Origin: DASYAE01 sp036501535
Lineage (GTDB): Bacteria; Actinomycetota; Actinomycetes; Streptomycetales; Catenulisporaceae
Assembly: GCA_036501535.1 (NCBI GenBank)
Contig: DASYAE010000154.1
Coordinates: 1-9,345 of the forward strand
DNA: 9,345 nt
Reading direction: 5' to 3'
Shown: one piece after another, positions 1 to 5,716 of the stretch
How positions within the stretch are numbered: position 1 is the stretch's first letter
How the letters are laid out: every line of letters starts with the position of its first letter
Made by a program: the position numbers and the translations under genes
Notes under the pieces: generated by a model
Told to the model about the DNA's origin: nothing
Databases searched by the model: none
Seen by the model: only the letters and a program-made list of their open reading frames with translations

Positions 1-272
1 GACCGTGTGCGCTTCAGAGTCCTGATTGGTCCAGGTGACCGTCGTGCCCGCGGCGACCACCAGCGCGGCCGGCGAGAACGCGAAGTTCTTGATCGTGACC
101 GCGTTTCCGGACGTCGGCGTCTGCGGCGCGGCGTCGGCCGGAGTCTTGATGGCAGCGCTCTGGACGGCAGTGCCCTGAGCAGCAGGGCTTTGAGCGGCAG
201 GGCTTTGAGCAGCAGAGTTTTGATTGGCAGGGCTTTGATTGGCTGAGCTTTGATAGGCAGAGTGCGGCGCAT
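1..272 (-). CDS. Cupredoxin (plastocyanin/amicyanin-like), partial, start uncertain
   Basis: Reading the minus strand in the frame whose codons begin at positions 1, 4, 7 and so on gives NAVTIKNFAFSPAAL, then VVAAGTTVTWTNQDSEAHTV up to the window edge. This is the first half of a small blue-copper domain. The final His (of EAHTV) is the usual first copper ligand; the C-terminal Cys/His/Met ligands lie outside the window. Such proteins are secreted or lipid-anchored one-electron carriers or copper-binding proteins. Upstream in the same frame is a Pro/Ala/Gln/Ser linker encoded by 15-bp repeats (AAQSP-like units). The best ATG, at 270-272 with AGGA about 11 nt upstream, is in a different frame (MRRTLPIK...). 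The cupredoxin frame has no ATG, GTG or TTG in a sensible place and no signal peptide. The N-terminus is therefore frameshifted, rearranged or mis-sequenced. The family call is firm; whether the gene is intact is not. Confidence 0.7.
   Translation of the reverse strand, partial: MRRTLPIKAQPIKALPIKTLLLKALPLKALLLRALPSRALPSRLRPTPRRRRRRPETRSRSRTSRSRRPRWWSPRARRSPGPIRTLKRTR
152..256. repeat. Seven tandem 15-bp repeats
   Basis: Units of 15 bp begin at 152, 167, 182, 197, 212, 227 and 242, followed by a 6-bp partial copy at 257-262. The central units read GCAGGGCTTTGAGCG on the plus strand and the outer units diverge. Each unit is five codons, so copy-number change keeps the frame. In the cupredoxin frame it encodes a disordered AAQSP/ANQSP-type linker. 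In the frame of the ATG at 272 it encodes KALPI/LLLKA-type units. The repeats are more AT-rich than the surroundings. Confidence 0.85.
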
Positions 273-352
273 GGTCTCGTTCCTGGTCGGCCGGGCGGTC
301 CCGGATTGCGGCGGAGCGGCGGCGGCGCGTGCAGCGCTTCCGCCGGTGGCAA

Positions 353-409
353 ATACGCGTCCGGTTACAGCGCGGCCCCGGCCGAACCGCGGTGTAACCC
401 GGTCCGTAT
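353..409. promoter_or_regulatory. Inverted pair of TGTAACC-N5-CGTAT elements in divergent intergenic region
   Basis: The right arm (393-409) reads TGTAACC, five bases, CGTAT on the plus strand. The left arm (353-369) has exactly the same pattern and spacing on the minus strand. A 23-nt GC-rich spacer (370-392) separates them. The arms face outward toward the cupredoxin and the sigma factor gene. This suggests shared control, as two operator half-sites or as part of divergent sigma-dependent promoters (TGTAACC is like an ECF -35). No convincing -10 at 16-17 nt was found. The rest of the 273-641 gap holds no gene I can support; in-frame codons 504-641 before the chosen sigma start are Pro/Ala/Arg-rich. 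Confidence 0.5.
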
Positions 410-641
410 GAGAAGGGTGGACGGAAATTCGCCCTCAGATTCAGACCTTCCGCGAGGCCCCGCCCCCGCGGCCGTACCACGCAGGAGCCGCTCGCGATGA
501 GACGTGACCCGACCCTGGCCGGCCCGGATGCGGGGGCCCACAGTGCCTGTGCCGAAGCGCGATGATGCGCGGCATGACCGGCCTGCGGTTCCAGACGCCG
601 CCGCTCCGGCGCTGCCGGCGCGCCCGCTGGAGCGGCCGCGG

Positions 642-1181
642 ATGTTAGCCACTGCCGCGTATCCGAACTGGGACGCGATCTATGTCGACAACGTGCAGCG
701 GATCTACCGCCTGATGTACTCGCGGGTCGGCAACCGCTCCGACGCCGAGGACCTGACCTCGCAGGTGTTCCTCGCCGCCCTCGGCCCGCTGCGCGCGACC
801 GCGAGCGTGGGCGAAGTGCGGGCCTACCTGACCGCGACCGCGCGCACGGTGCTCGCCGAGCATTGGCGCCGCACGCTCGGCCAGGAGCTCACCGACATCG
901 ACCCGGACCGGATCGACCTGGCAGACTACGATGCCCCGCGCCAGGCGGCGCCGGCGTCGGCGCCCGGCACCCGGGAGCGCGCCGAGCGGATCCTGGCCGC
1001 GCTGCCGGAGCGCTACCGGCAGATCCTCGAGCTGCGCTTCCTGCGCGGGCGCACGATCCGGCAGGCGGCCGGCGAGCTCGGCGTGTCGACGGCGAACGCG
1101 AAGGTGCTGCAGCACCGGGCGCTGCGCAAGGCGGCGGGGCTCGACGCGTCGGAGCACGAGGCGGGAGGACGGGCACTGTGA
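642..1181 (+). CDS. ECF-type RNA polymerase sigma factor
   Basis: The 179-residue product has the two-domain ECF layout. Sigma region 2 lies around residues 10-65 (WDAIYVDNVQRIYRLMYSRV, then SDAEDLTSQVFLAAL, the core-binding helix with its DAEDLTxxVF signature). A variable linker follows, then region 4 around residues 115-165 (LPERYRQILELRFLRG, then an HTH with IRQAAGELGVSTANAKVLQHRALRKA). It would direct RNA polymerase to a small regulon. I chose the ATG at 642 because GGAG lies 9 nt upstream and ECF homology starts right after it. A GTG at 504 and an ATG at 528 are in frame but would add a low-complexity Pro/Ala/Arg tail. The stop overlaps the start of the Rieske gene by 4 nt (GTGA), so the two are translationally coupled and probably functional partners. 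No anti-sigma of the usual zinc-binding type is present. Confidence 0.9.
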   Translation: MLATAAYPNWDAIYVDNVQRIYRLMYSRVGNRSDAEDLTSQVFLAALGPLRATASVGEVRAYLTATARTVLAEHWRRTLGQELTDIDPDRIDLADYDAPRQAAPASAPGTRERAERILAALPERYRQILELRFLRGRTIRQAAGELGVSTANAKVLQHRALRKAAGLDASEHEAGGRAL

Positions 1182-1957
1182 AGCGCATCATGGGACGTTC
1201 CGCAGAACGCTACGTCGACCGGCTGCTGCGCGGGGAGCGGCCCGGCTCGTTCGCGCCGACCGACGACGAGGCGGCAATGGTGACGGCGGCGATCGAGCTG
1301 AAGGCCGCGGATCCCGACGCCGCCGTGCCGCGGCCCGAGTTCGTCGACGCCCTGCACGAACGCCTTGCCGAGGCGCGGGTCGCGGCCGACGCGGAGTCCC
1401 GGGCGCCCGCCGCGCCTTCGGCGGGCGTGCGTCACCCGCGGCGCCGCTGGATGCTGGCCGCCGGGGCGCTGACCGCCACGGGCGTGGCCGTCGGCACGGT
1501 CGTCGGTCGGCTCACCGGCTCCACGGCGCCGAGCGCGCCGAACACGCCGAACGCGGCCTCGCAGAACACGGTGATCTCCCCGACGGCCGGGACCTGGCAG
1601 AGCGTCGCAGCCTCCGTCGATCTCCCGACCGCGGCCGTCCTCCCTTTCGACCTCGGCGCCGTCAGCGGTTTCCTCTACCGCACCGACGGCCGCGTCCGCG
1701 CCGTGTCCGGGACGTGCACGCATCAGGCCTGCCGCCTGAGCTTTGACAAGCCGAGCGACCTGCTCGTCTGCCCGTGCCACGGCGCCACGTTCACGCTGAG
1801 CGGGGTCAACCTCGCGCACCCGCGGCGCACCTCGAGCCCGCTGCCCGGCCTGCCCCGGCTGCCGGTGCGCGAGCAGGGCGGCCAGATCCAGGTCTACGCC
1901 CCGCCCCCGGAACAGGTGACGGCCGACCCCGCCGCGCGCTCGGCAGCGAGTCAGTAG
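1178..1957 (+). CDS. Membrane-anchored Rieske [2Fe-2S] protein, candidate anti-sigma partner
   Basis: The product is 259 aa from a GTG start with GGGAGG 9 nt upstream, overlapping the sigma gene by 4 nt. Residues 1-85 are cytoplasmic and partly acidic (YVDRLLRGERP, then PEFVDALHERLAEA), like N-termini of actinobacterial anti-sigma proteins. Residues 87-110 contain RRRWM followed by one hydrophobic helix, consistent with a Tat-dependent signal anchor. After an Ala/Pro/Asn/Thr linker comes a Rieske domain: C180-T-H182 and C198-P-C-H201 bind the cluster, and C185 with C200 are placed for the disulfide typical of high-potential Rieske proteins. It is too short and wrongly placed to be the cytochrome bc complex subunit: no qcrB or qcrC lies beside it. 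Inference: the external cluster senses redox state and controls the co-encoded sigma factor. An alternative is a simple electron carrier in the sigma regulon. Confidence 0.88.
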   Translation: MKRIMGRSAERYVDRLLRGERPGSFAPTDDEAAMVTAAIELKAADPDAAVPRPEFVDALHERLAEARVAADAESRAPAAPSAGVRHPRRRWMLAAGALTATGVAVGTVVGRLTGSTAPSAPNTPNAASQNTVISPTAGTWQSVAASVDLPTAAVLPFDLGAVSGFLYRTDGRVRAVSGTCTHQACRLSFDKPSDLLVCPCHGATFTLSGVNLAHPRRTSSPLPGLPRLPVREQGGQIQVYAPPPEQVTADPAARSAASQ

Positions 1958-1961
1958 CCTG

Positions 1962-2387
1962 CTAGAGCTGGACGGCGGCCGCGGCGTCGGCCTCGGCGTC
2001 GACCTCAACGTCGCTCTCGGTCGGGACCGCTTCGGCGAGCGTGTCGCGCAGCCCTAGGCGCAGGTGCTCGCTGTGGTAGACCGCCTGGTCGAGCAGCTGT
2101 GCGACATGGTTGTCGAAGAGTGCGTAGACCATGTTCTTGCCCTGACGCGTCGCGGCGACCAGGCCCAAGTTGCGCAGTAGCCGCAGCTGGTGGGACACGG
2201 CGGACTGCTCCATGCCAGCGTGCTCGGCCAGCTGCGTGACGGTGCGCGGCTCCCGGCGCAGCGCGGCGAGGATCAGCAGCCTGCTCGGCGTGGCCAGGGC
2301 CTGGAGCGTGGCGGCGACCTGCACGGCGGACGCGGCGGTCAGCTGCGCCGCGGGGGGAGCGTCGTGGTCGCCGATGCGATGGCCCAT
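1962..2387 (-). CDS. nmtR: ArsR/SmtB-family Ni(II)/Co(II)-responsive repressor, NmtR-like
   Basis: This 141-aa winged-helix repressor has a recognition helix region around residues 50-75 (TQLAEHAGMEQSAVSHQLRLLRNLGLV). Helix alpha-5 carries the complete metal site D92-x-H94-x10-H105-x2-H108, the same spacing as SmtB/CzrA/NmtR. The start MGH, the ATLQALATPSRL segment and the VAQLLDQAVYHSEHL segment closely match what I recall of Mycobacterium tuberculosis NmtR, where the N-terminal Gly-His contributes to nickel binding. Metal binding would release the protein from DNA. It is divergent from a P1B-4 ATPase with an ArsR-type operator between them, exactly the nmtR-nmtA (ctpJ) arrangement. The C-terminal tail is Ala/Asp/Glu-rich and longer than expected. 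It converges on the Rieske gene with a 4-bp gap. Whether the in vivo inducer is nickel, cobalt or zinc cannot be read from sequence. Confidence 0.88.
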   Translation of the reverse strand: MGHRIGDHDAPPAAQLTAASAVQVAATLQALATPSRLLILAALRREPRTVTQLAEHAGMEQSAVSHQLRLLRNLGLVAATRQGKNMVYALFDNHVAQLLDQAVYHSEHLRLGLRDTLAEAVPTESDVEVDAEADAAAAVQL

Positions 2388-2413
2388 ACCGCGCAGGATA
2401 CCAGGCCTGTACG

Positions 2414-2431
2414 CATGAATATCTCTTCATG
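2414..2431. promoter_or_regulatory. ArsR/SmtB-type operator (CATGAA-N6-TTCATG)
   Basis: This is a perfect 6-6-6 inverted repeat, CATGAA TATCTC TTCATG, in the 89-bp spacer between nmtR and the ATPase gene. It contains the family core TGAA-N6-TTCA. A GCCTGTA direct repeat flanks it (2405-2411 and 2435-2441). It is the likely NmtR binding site controlling both divergent genes. Confidence 0.8.
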
Positions 2432-2439
2432 GGAGCCTG

Positions 2440-2456
2440 TATAGTGGACCGATAAT
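2440..2456 (+). promoter_or_regulatory. Candidate -10 elements of the ATPase promoter
   Basis: Two hexamers resemble a -10 box: TATAGT (2440-2445) and GATAAT (2451-2456). Neither has a clear -35 at 17 nt. The operator at 2414-2431 covers the -35 position of the first, so repressor binding would block polymerase. TTCATG within the operator lies 19 nt before GATAAT. The assignment is tentative. Confidence 0.35.
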
Positions 2457-2476
2457 GCCCCGAGAAGGGACCGCCC

Positions 2477-4501
2477 GTGGCCGTCAAGCTGCTCGAACCC
2501 GCCGCCCCCGCCCCCGCCTCCGCGAACGCGCCGGAGGCCGTGGTCGAGCGCCCCGAGTTGTCGAGGCCGCGGGGCAATACCGCGTGGGCGCTGCCCGAGG
2601 TGCGCTGGGCCGCGCTGGCCACCGCGCTGTTCCTGATCGGCCTGGTCGCGCACCTCGCGCACGCTCCCGGCTGGCTGGCGTGGACGTTCTTCCTGGCGTG
2701 CTACGGCGCGGGCGGCTGGGAGCCCGCGCTGGCGGGGCTGCGCGCGCTGCGTGGGAAGACGCTGGATGTGGACCTGCTGATGGTGGCGGCCGCGCTCGGC
2801 GCCGCAGCGGTCGGCCAGGTCCTCGACGGCGGCCTGCTGATCGTCATCTTCGCGACCTCCGGAGCGTTGGAGGCGCTGGCCACGCACCGCACCGCGCAGG
2901 CCGTGCGCGGTCTACTGGACCTCGCCCCCCAGCGCGCGGCGCGCCTGGGCGCCGACGGGGTCGAAGAGCTCGTTGACGCCGCCGCGCTGCAGGTCGGTGA
3001 CAGGGTGCTGGTGCGCCCCGGCAAGCGCATCCCGGCCGACGCGCTGGTGGTCTCCGGGGCCAGCGAGGTGGATCAGGCCACGATCACCGGCGAGCCGCTG
3101 CCGGTCGCCAGAACCGCCGGGGACGCGGTGTTCGCCGGCACCCGCAACGGCACCGGCGCGCTGACCGTTACCGTGCAGCGGTCCGCCCAGGACAGCGTGC
3201 TCGCCCGCATCGTCGCAATGGTCGAGCAGGCCTCGGCCACCAAGGCCAGCACGCAGCTGTTCATCGAGAAGGTGGAGCAGCGCTACTCGCTCGGCATGGT
3301 CGGCGCGACCCTGCTGCTGTTCGCGGTCCCGCTGATCGCCGGCGCGGCGTTCTCGCCCACGCTGCTGCGCGCGATGACCTTCATGATCGTGGCCTCGCCG
3401 TGCGCGGTGGTGCTCGCCACAATGCCGCCGCTGCTCGCCGCCATGGCCAACGCCGGACGCCACGGGGTGCTGATCAAGTCCGCCGTGGTGATGGAGCAAC
3501 TGGGCGCCACCACCCGCGTCGCCTTCGACAAGACCGGCACCCTGACCGAGGGCACCCCGCGCCTGACCGACATCAGGATCCTGCCCGCTGCGGGCCACGG
3601 GGCGGGCCTCGACGAGACTCGGGTCCTCGCGCTGGCCGCCGCGGCGGAGAACCCCTCCGAGCACCCGCTGGCCCGCGCCATCGTGACCGCTGCGCAGGAC
3701 GCCGGCCTGCCGCTCGCGCCGGCCGAGCGGTTCACCGCCCGGCCGGGCCGTGGCGTCAGCGCGCACGTCGAGGGGCGCCTGGTCGAGATCGGCGCCCCCG
3801 CCCACCTGCTGGACGCGGCCGATCCGGCGGCCGCGGACCTGGTCGCAGAGCTCGAAGACGGCGGGGCGACGGCCGCGGTCCTGCGCCTGGACGGACGGCC
3901 GGTCGCGGTGCTGGGCATCGCCGACCGGCTGCGCCCGACCGCCGCCGACGCGGTCGCCCGGATCAGCGCGCTCACCGGGTCCGCCCCGCTGCTGCTGACC
4001 GGGGACAACCAGCGCGCTGCGATGCGCCTGGCCGCCGAGGTCGGCATCGACCGGGTCCGCGCCGCCCTGCTGCCCGGCGACAAGGTCGAGGCCGTGCGCG
4101 CCCTGCAGGCCGAGGGACAGCGCGTCCTGCTGGTCGGCGACGGGGTCAACGACGCCCCGGCCCTGGCCACCGCACACACCGGAATCGCGATGGGCCGCGC
4201 CGGATCGGACCTCGCGCTCGACACCGCCGACGCCGTCGTCATGCGCGACGATCTCGCGACCGTCCCGGCGGTCATCGACCTCTCCCGGCGCGCGCGCCGC
4301 GTCGTGGTCGCCAACCTGGCCGTCGCCGCCGTGATCATCGCCACACTGGTGACCTGGGACCTGGCCGGGCACCTGCCGCTGCCGCTCGGCGTGCTGGGCC
4401 ACGAGGGCTCCACCGTGATCGTGGGACTCAACGGGCTGCGTCTGCTGCGCCGCTCGGCCTGGACACGAGCACTGCGAGCAGGCGAGCGTCAGCGTCCGTA
4501 G
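2477..4501 (+). CDS. ctpJ: P1B-4-type metal efflux ATPase (CtpJ/NmtA-like)
   Basis: This 674-aa transporter pumps divalent transition metal (Co/Ni, possibly Fe or Zn) out of the cytoplasm using ATP. It starts at GTG with GAGAAGGGA just upstream. Motifs in order: hydrophobic segments at about 43-80 and 100-133; actuator loop TITGEP at 203-207 (Pro where many relatives have Ser); SPC at 307-309 in a membrane helix; DKTGT with phosphorylated D351; SEHP with H396-P397 of the nucleotide domain; TGDN at 508-511; GDGVNDAPAL at 564-573; and a last membrane region with HEGST at 642-646. SPC plus HEGxT, with no N-terminal CxxC metal-binding domain, defines the P1B-4 class and argues against Cu (CPC) or Zn/Cd/Pb pumps. 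The divergent NmtR-like repressor supports Ni/Co export. The precise metal is inferred from the neighbour. Confidence 0.93.
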   Translation: MAVKLLEPAAPAPASANAPEAVVERPELSRPRGNTAWALPEVRWAALATALFLIGLVAHLAHAPGWLAWTFFLACYGAGGWEPALAGLRALRGKTLDVDLLMVAAALGAAAVGQVLDGGLLIVIFATSGALEALATHRTAQAVRGLLDLAPQRAARLGADGVEELVDAAALQVGDRVLVRPGKRIPADALVVSGASEVDQATITGEPLPVARTAGDAVFAGTRNGTGALTVTVQRSAQDSVLARIVAMVEQASATKASTQLFIEKVEQRYSLGMVGATLLLFAVPLIAGAAFSPTLLRAMTFMIVASPCAVVLATMPPLLAAMANAGRHGVLIKSAVVMEQLGATTRVAFDKTGTLTEGTPRLTDIRILPAAGHGAGLDETRVLALAAAAENPSEHPLARAIVTAAQDAGLPLAPAERFTARPGRGVSAHVEGRLVEIGAPAHLLDAADPAAADLVAELEDGGATAAVLRLDGRPVAVLGIADRLRPTAADAVARISALTGSAPLLLTGDNQRAAMRLAAEVGIDRVRAALLPGDKVEAVRALQAEGQRVLLVGDGVNDAPALATAHTGIAMGRAGSDLALDTADAVVMRDDLATVPAVIDLSRRARRVVVANLAVAAVIIATLVTWDLAGHLPLPLGVLGHEGSTVIVGLNGLRLLRRSAWTRALRAGERQRP

Positions 4502-4524
4502 GTGTAGGCGCGAGGGCTGCGACG

Positions 4525-4869
4525 CTACGAGTGCTCGGACGACTGCTCGGACGGCCGATCGGACGGGACCACCGACGCCCCGGCCTTGGCGACGATCTCC
4601 TGGAGCGCCAGCACATGCCGGTCGAAGGCGGTGCGGCCCTCCGCGGTGAGCCGGGCCGAGGTGCGCGGCCGCTTGCCGACGAAGGCTTTGCGGATCTCGA
4701 CGTAGCCGGCCTCCTCCAGCGTGCTGAGCTGTTTGGACAGGGCGGAGTCGGACAGGCCGACGCTGTCGCGCAGGACTGAGAAGTCCGCCCATCCGGTCGC
4801 GGTGAGGAAGGCGACCAGGGAGAGCCGGGTGGGCGCGTGGATCAGCTCGTCGAACCTGGGCGTGGTCAT
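4525..4869 (-). CDS. Winged-helix transcriptional regulator (HTH_27-like)
   Basis: The 114-aa product consists almost entirely of a winged-helix domain. It begins FDELIHAPTRLSLVAFL. The helix-turn-helix lies around residues 32-55 (SVLRDSVGLSDSALSKQLSTLEEAGYVEI), followed by a wing rich in basic residues (KAFVGKRPRTSARLT) and a C-terminal dimerisation-like helix. This pattern matches the small MarR-related regulators often called winged helix DNA-binding domain proteins. Its ATG overlaps the TGA of the upstream membrane-protein gene by 4 nt, so the two are one translational unit. The perfect palindrome in front of the operon is the natural target, implying autorepression. The inducer is unknown. 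The tail is Ser/Glu-rich. It converges with the ATPase gene across 23 bp. Confidence 0.88.
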   Translation of the reverse strand: MTTPRFDELIHAPTRLSLVAFLTATGWADFSVLRDSVGLSDSALSKQLSTLEEAGYVEIRKAFVGKRPRTSARLTAEGRTAFDRHVLALQEIVAKAGASVVPSDRPSEQSSEHS

Positions 4870-5354
4870 CCCTGGCCCCTGGAACGGCGCACCAGGGCGT
4901 CCGTCTCGTAGCGCATGAGCATCTGCCCGCCGATCGCGAAAAGCACCGCGGCGATCGCGGCGGCGATGGTGGCCGGATAGTGGACCCCGGCCGCGTTCAG
5001 GCCGAGCGCCGTTGCCACCACCACGCCGAGCAGGACCGCTACGAAGACCGCGAACCAGATCAGTGTCTTGCGGGCGGCTCTCGGGCCGCTCAGGCTGCGG
5101 TGCGGCGGGGCGCTGCGCAGTGCGCGCAACGCCAGCCGGTCGATGACGAAAGAGCCGACTGTGAACAGGGCGATACCCATCCCGATCAACACGCCGCGCC
5201 CGGACTCCATGGCCGCCGCGAGCGCGACCACCAGGACGGCCCGGACCCACCAGTACCAGCCGGGGATGACCGCCCGCCGGAGCGCCTGCTCGCGCCGCCG
5301 GCCGATCTCGCTCAGTGCGCGCGCGGCTTCCACCGGCTCGGCCTGCTCGTCCAT
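4866..5354 (-). CDS. Four-helix integral membrane protein, function unknown
   Basis: The 162-aa product starts at an ATG preceded by a strong GGAGGG a few nt upstream, which settles the start; upstream in-frame ATGs lie before the operator. After a cytoplasmic Glu/Arg-rich segment (about 1-33) come four hydrophobic helices at about 36-50, 54-76, 97-118 and 124-146, in two hairpins separated by a basic loop. I see no catalytic motif, ABC signature or metal site. It is co-transcribed with, and overlaps, the winged-helix gene downstream. Small membrane proteins paired with such regulators are common in actinomycetes but their role is not established. A part in envelope stress or drug response is only a guess based on the neighbouring erm gene. 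Confidence 0.82.
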   Translation of the reverse strand: MDEQAEPVEAARALSEIGRRREQALRRAVIPGWYWWVRAVLVVALAAAMESGRGVLIGMGIALFTVGSFVIDRLALRALRSAPPHRSLSGPRAARKTLIWFAVFVAVLLGVVVATALGLNAAGVHYPATIAAAIAAVLFAIGGQMLMRYETDALVRRSRGQG

Positions 5355-5369
5355 TTTCCCTCCTCGATA

Positions 5370-5392
5370 GTACTTTCCTAATAGGAAAGTAC
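5370..5392. promoter_or_regulatory. Perfect 23-bp palindromic operator
   Basis: The 11-nt arm GTACTTTCCTA is followed by one central A and its exact reverse complement TAGGAAAGTAC. It lies 15 bp upstream of the start codon of the membrane-protein/regulator operon, just before its GGAGGG site. It is strikingly AT-rich for this genome. A candidate TACTAT -10 (minus strand, 5372-5367) overlaps one edge. It is very probably the binding site of the operon's own winged-helix regulator. It also sits at the far end of the erm upstream region. Confidence 0.8.
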
Positions 5393-5483
5393 ACGGCGGC
5401 CCGCAGCCTCGCAAGTGGCGGCTGACCCGCACGATCGCCTTCATGGCAGGCGCCATCAGGGGATTGCTAAATGCTTGCTCCGG

Positions 5484-5506
5484 ACCGGCGCACGCGACAC
5501 GCCGGT
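5484..5506 (+). other. Hairpin in erm upstream region
   Basis: ACCGGCG (5484-5490) pairs with CGCCGGT (5500-5506) across a 9-nt loop. It lies just before the leader ORF that begins at 5514, so it may be the 5' part of the erm leader RNA if transcription starts upstream. No confident promoter was found for erm. A smaller ATGGC/GCCAT hairpin lies at 5443-5456. Confidence 0.4.
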
Positions 5507-5513
5507 AATCCAC

Positions 5514-5633
5514 ATGAGCCTCGTGCCGCGGCCCGCTACGATCTCGTTCCATGTTCGGCTCTATGTGCGCATGCGCATGCGCGTGCGTTGTTCGGATCCG
5601 CCTCGCCTAGCGGCGGGCCGACCCGATCCCTGA
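5514..5633 (+). CDS. Candidate erm leader peptide with Arg-X-Arg stall motif
   Basis: This 39-codon ORF starts with ATG at 5514 and ends 87 nt before erm. It contains VRLYVRMRMRVR, that is, repeated Arg-X-Arg. The +X+ motif (basic, any, basic) is established as a macrolide/ketolide-dependent ribosome stall signal in erm leader peptides such as ErmDL, and the ErmX leader also carries an RLR. No good Shine-Dalgarno precedes the ATG. A second overlapping ORF in another frame (5551-5610, 19 codons) ends VVRIRLA and also has Arg-X-Arg. Which of the two is translated, if either, is open. Their position upstream of a hairpin that buries the erm ribosome site supports a regulatory role. Confidence 0.45.
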   Translation: MSLVPRPATISFHVRLYVRMRMRVRCSDPPRLAAGRPDP

Positions 5634-5646
5634 TCTTTCACGCCCC

Positions 5647-5675
5647 GCCGCATCCGGTCCATCCGCCGGTGCGGC
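5647..5675 (+). promoter_or_regulatory. Attenuator-like hairpin in erm leader
   Basis: GCCGCA (5647-5652) pairs with TGCGGC (5670-5675). Inside it CCGG (5654-5657) pairs with CCGG (5666-5669), with one bulged T and an 8-nt loop. The stem stands between the leader ORF and the erm ribosome site, where a switching or spacer stem of a translational attenuator would be. Confidence 0.5.
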
Positions 5676-5690
5676 ACTTCGCGCTGCCCG

Positions 5691-5716
5691 GCTCCGATCG
5701 CGATCCGCAGCGGAGC
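5691..5716 (+). promoter_or_regulatory. Stem sequestering the erm Shine-Dalgarno
   Basis: GCTCCG (5691-5696) pairs with CGGAGC (5711-5716), and the latter contains the GGAG (5712-5715) that serves erm at 5721. A competing pairing exists between CGCTGC (5682-5687) and GCAGCG (5707-5712). Mutually exclusive stems around the ribosome site are the hallmark of translational attenuation. Confidence 0.5.

Noticed and set aside
152..256. CRISPR-like array
   Set aside because: Units are 15 bp, directly adjacent, without spacers, and lie within coding sequence.
14..352. A 112-codon minus-strand ORF with Cys-Ser-Lys-Pro repeats, reminiscent of a Cys-rich metal-binding protein
   Set aside because: It is a third reading of the 15-bp repeats; the adjacent frame carries an unmistakable cupredoxin, so the Cys pattern is a by-product.
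393..409. TGTAACC and CGTAT as the -35 and -10 of one ECF promoter
   Set aside because: Only five bases separate them, far less than the 16-17 nt needed; treated as a composite binding element instead.
504..641. Extended N-terminus of the sigma factor from the GTG at 504
   Set aside because: The added 46 residues are Pro/Ala/Arg-rich with no sigma homology, and the ATG at 642 has a better-spaced ribosome site; kept only as an alternative.
1178..1957. Rieske subunit of a cytochrome bc complex (QcrA)
   Set aside because: Single membrane helix, cytoplasmic anti-sigma-like tail, coupling to a sigma gene and absence of qcrB or qcrC argue against it.
4490..4529. Bidirectional terminator between the ATPase and winged-helix genes
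   Set aside because: Only a 6-bp stem (AGCGTC/GACGCT) with a loop over 20 nt can be drawn; too weak to call.
2912..4792. A 626-codon open frame on the minus strand, antisense to the ATPase gene
   Set aside because: It reads as low-complexity Gly/Arg/His/Gln protein, a shadow of the strong codon bias of the plus-strand ATPase, which has every catalytic motif.
5393..5513. WhiB7-type promoter for erm
   Set aside because: No AT-rich block next to a good -35/-10 pair was found; TTGC and TAAATG stretches are wrongly spaced.
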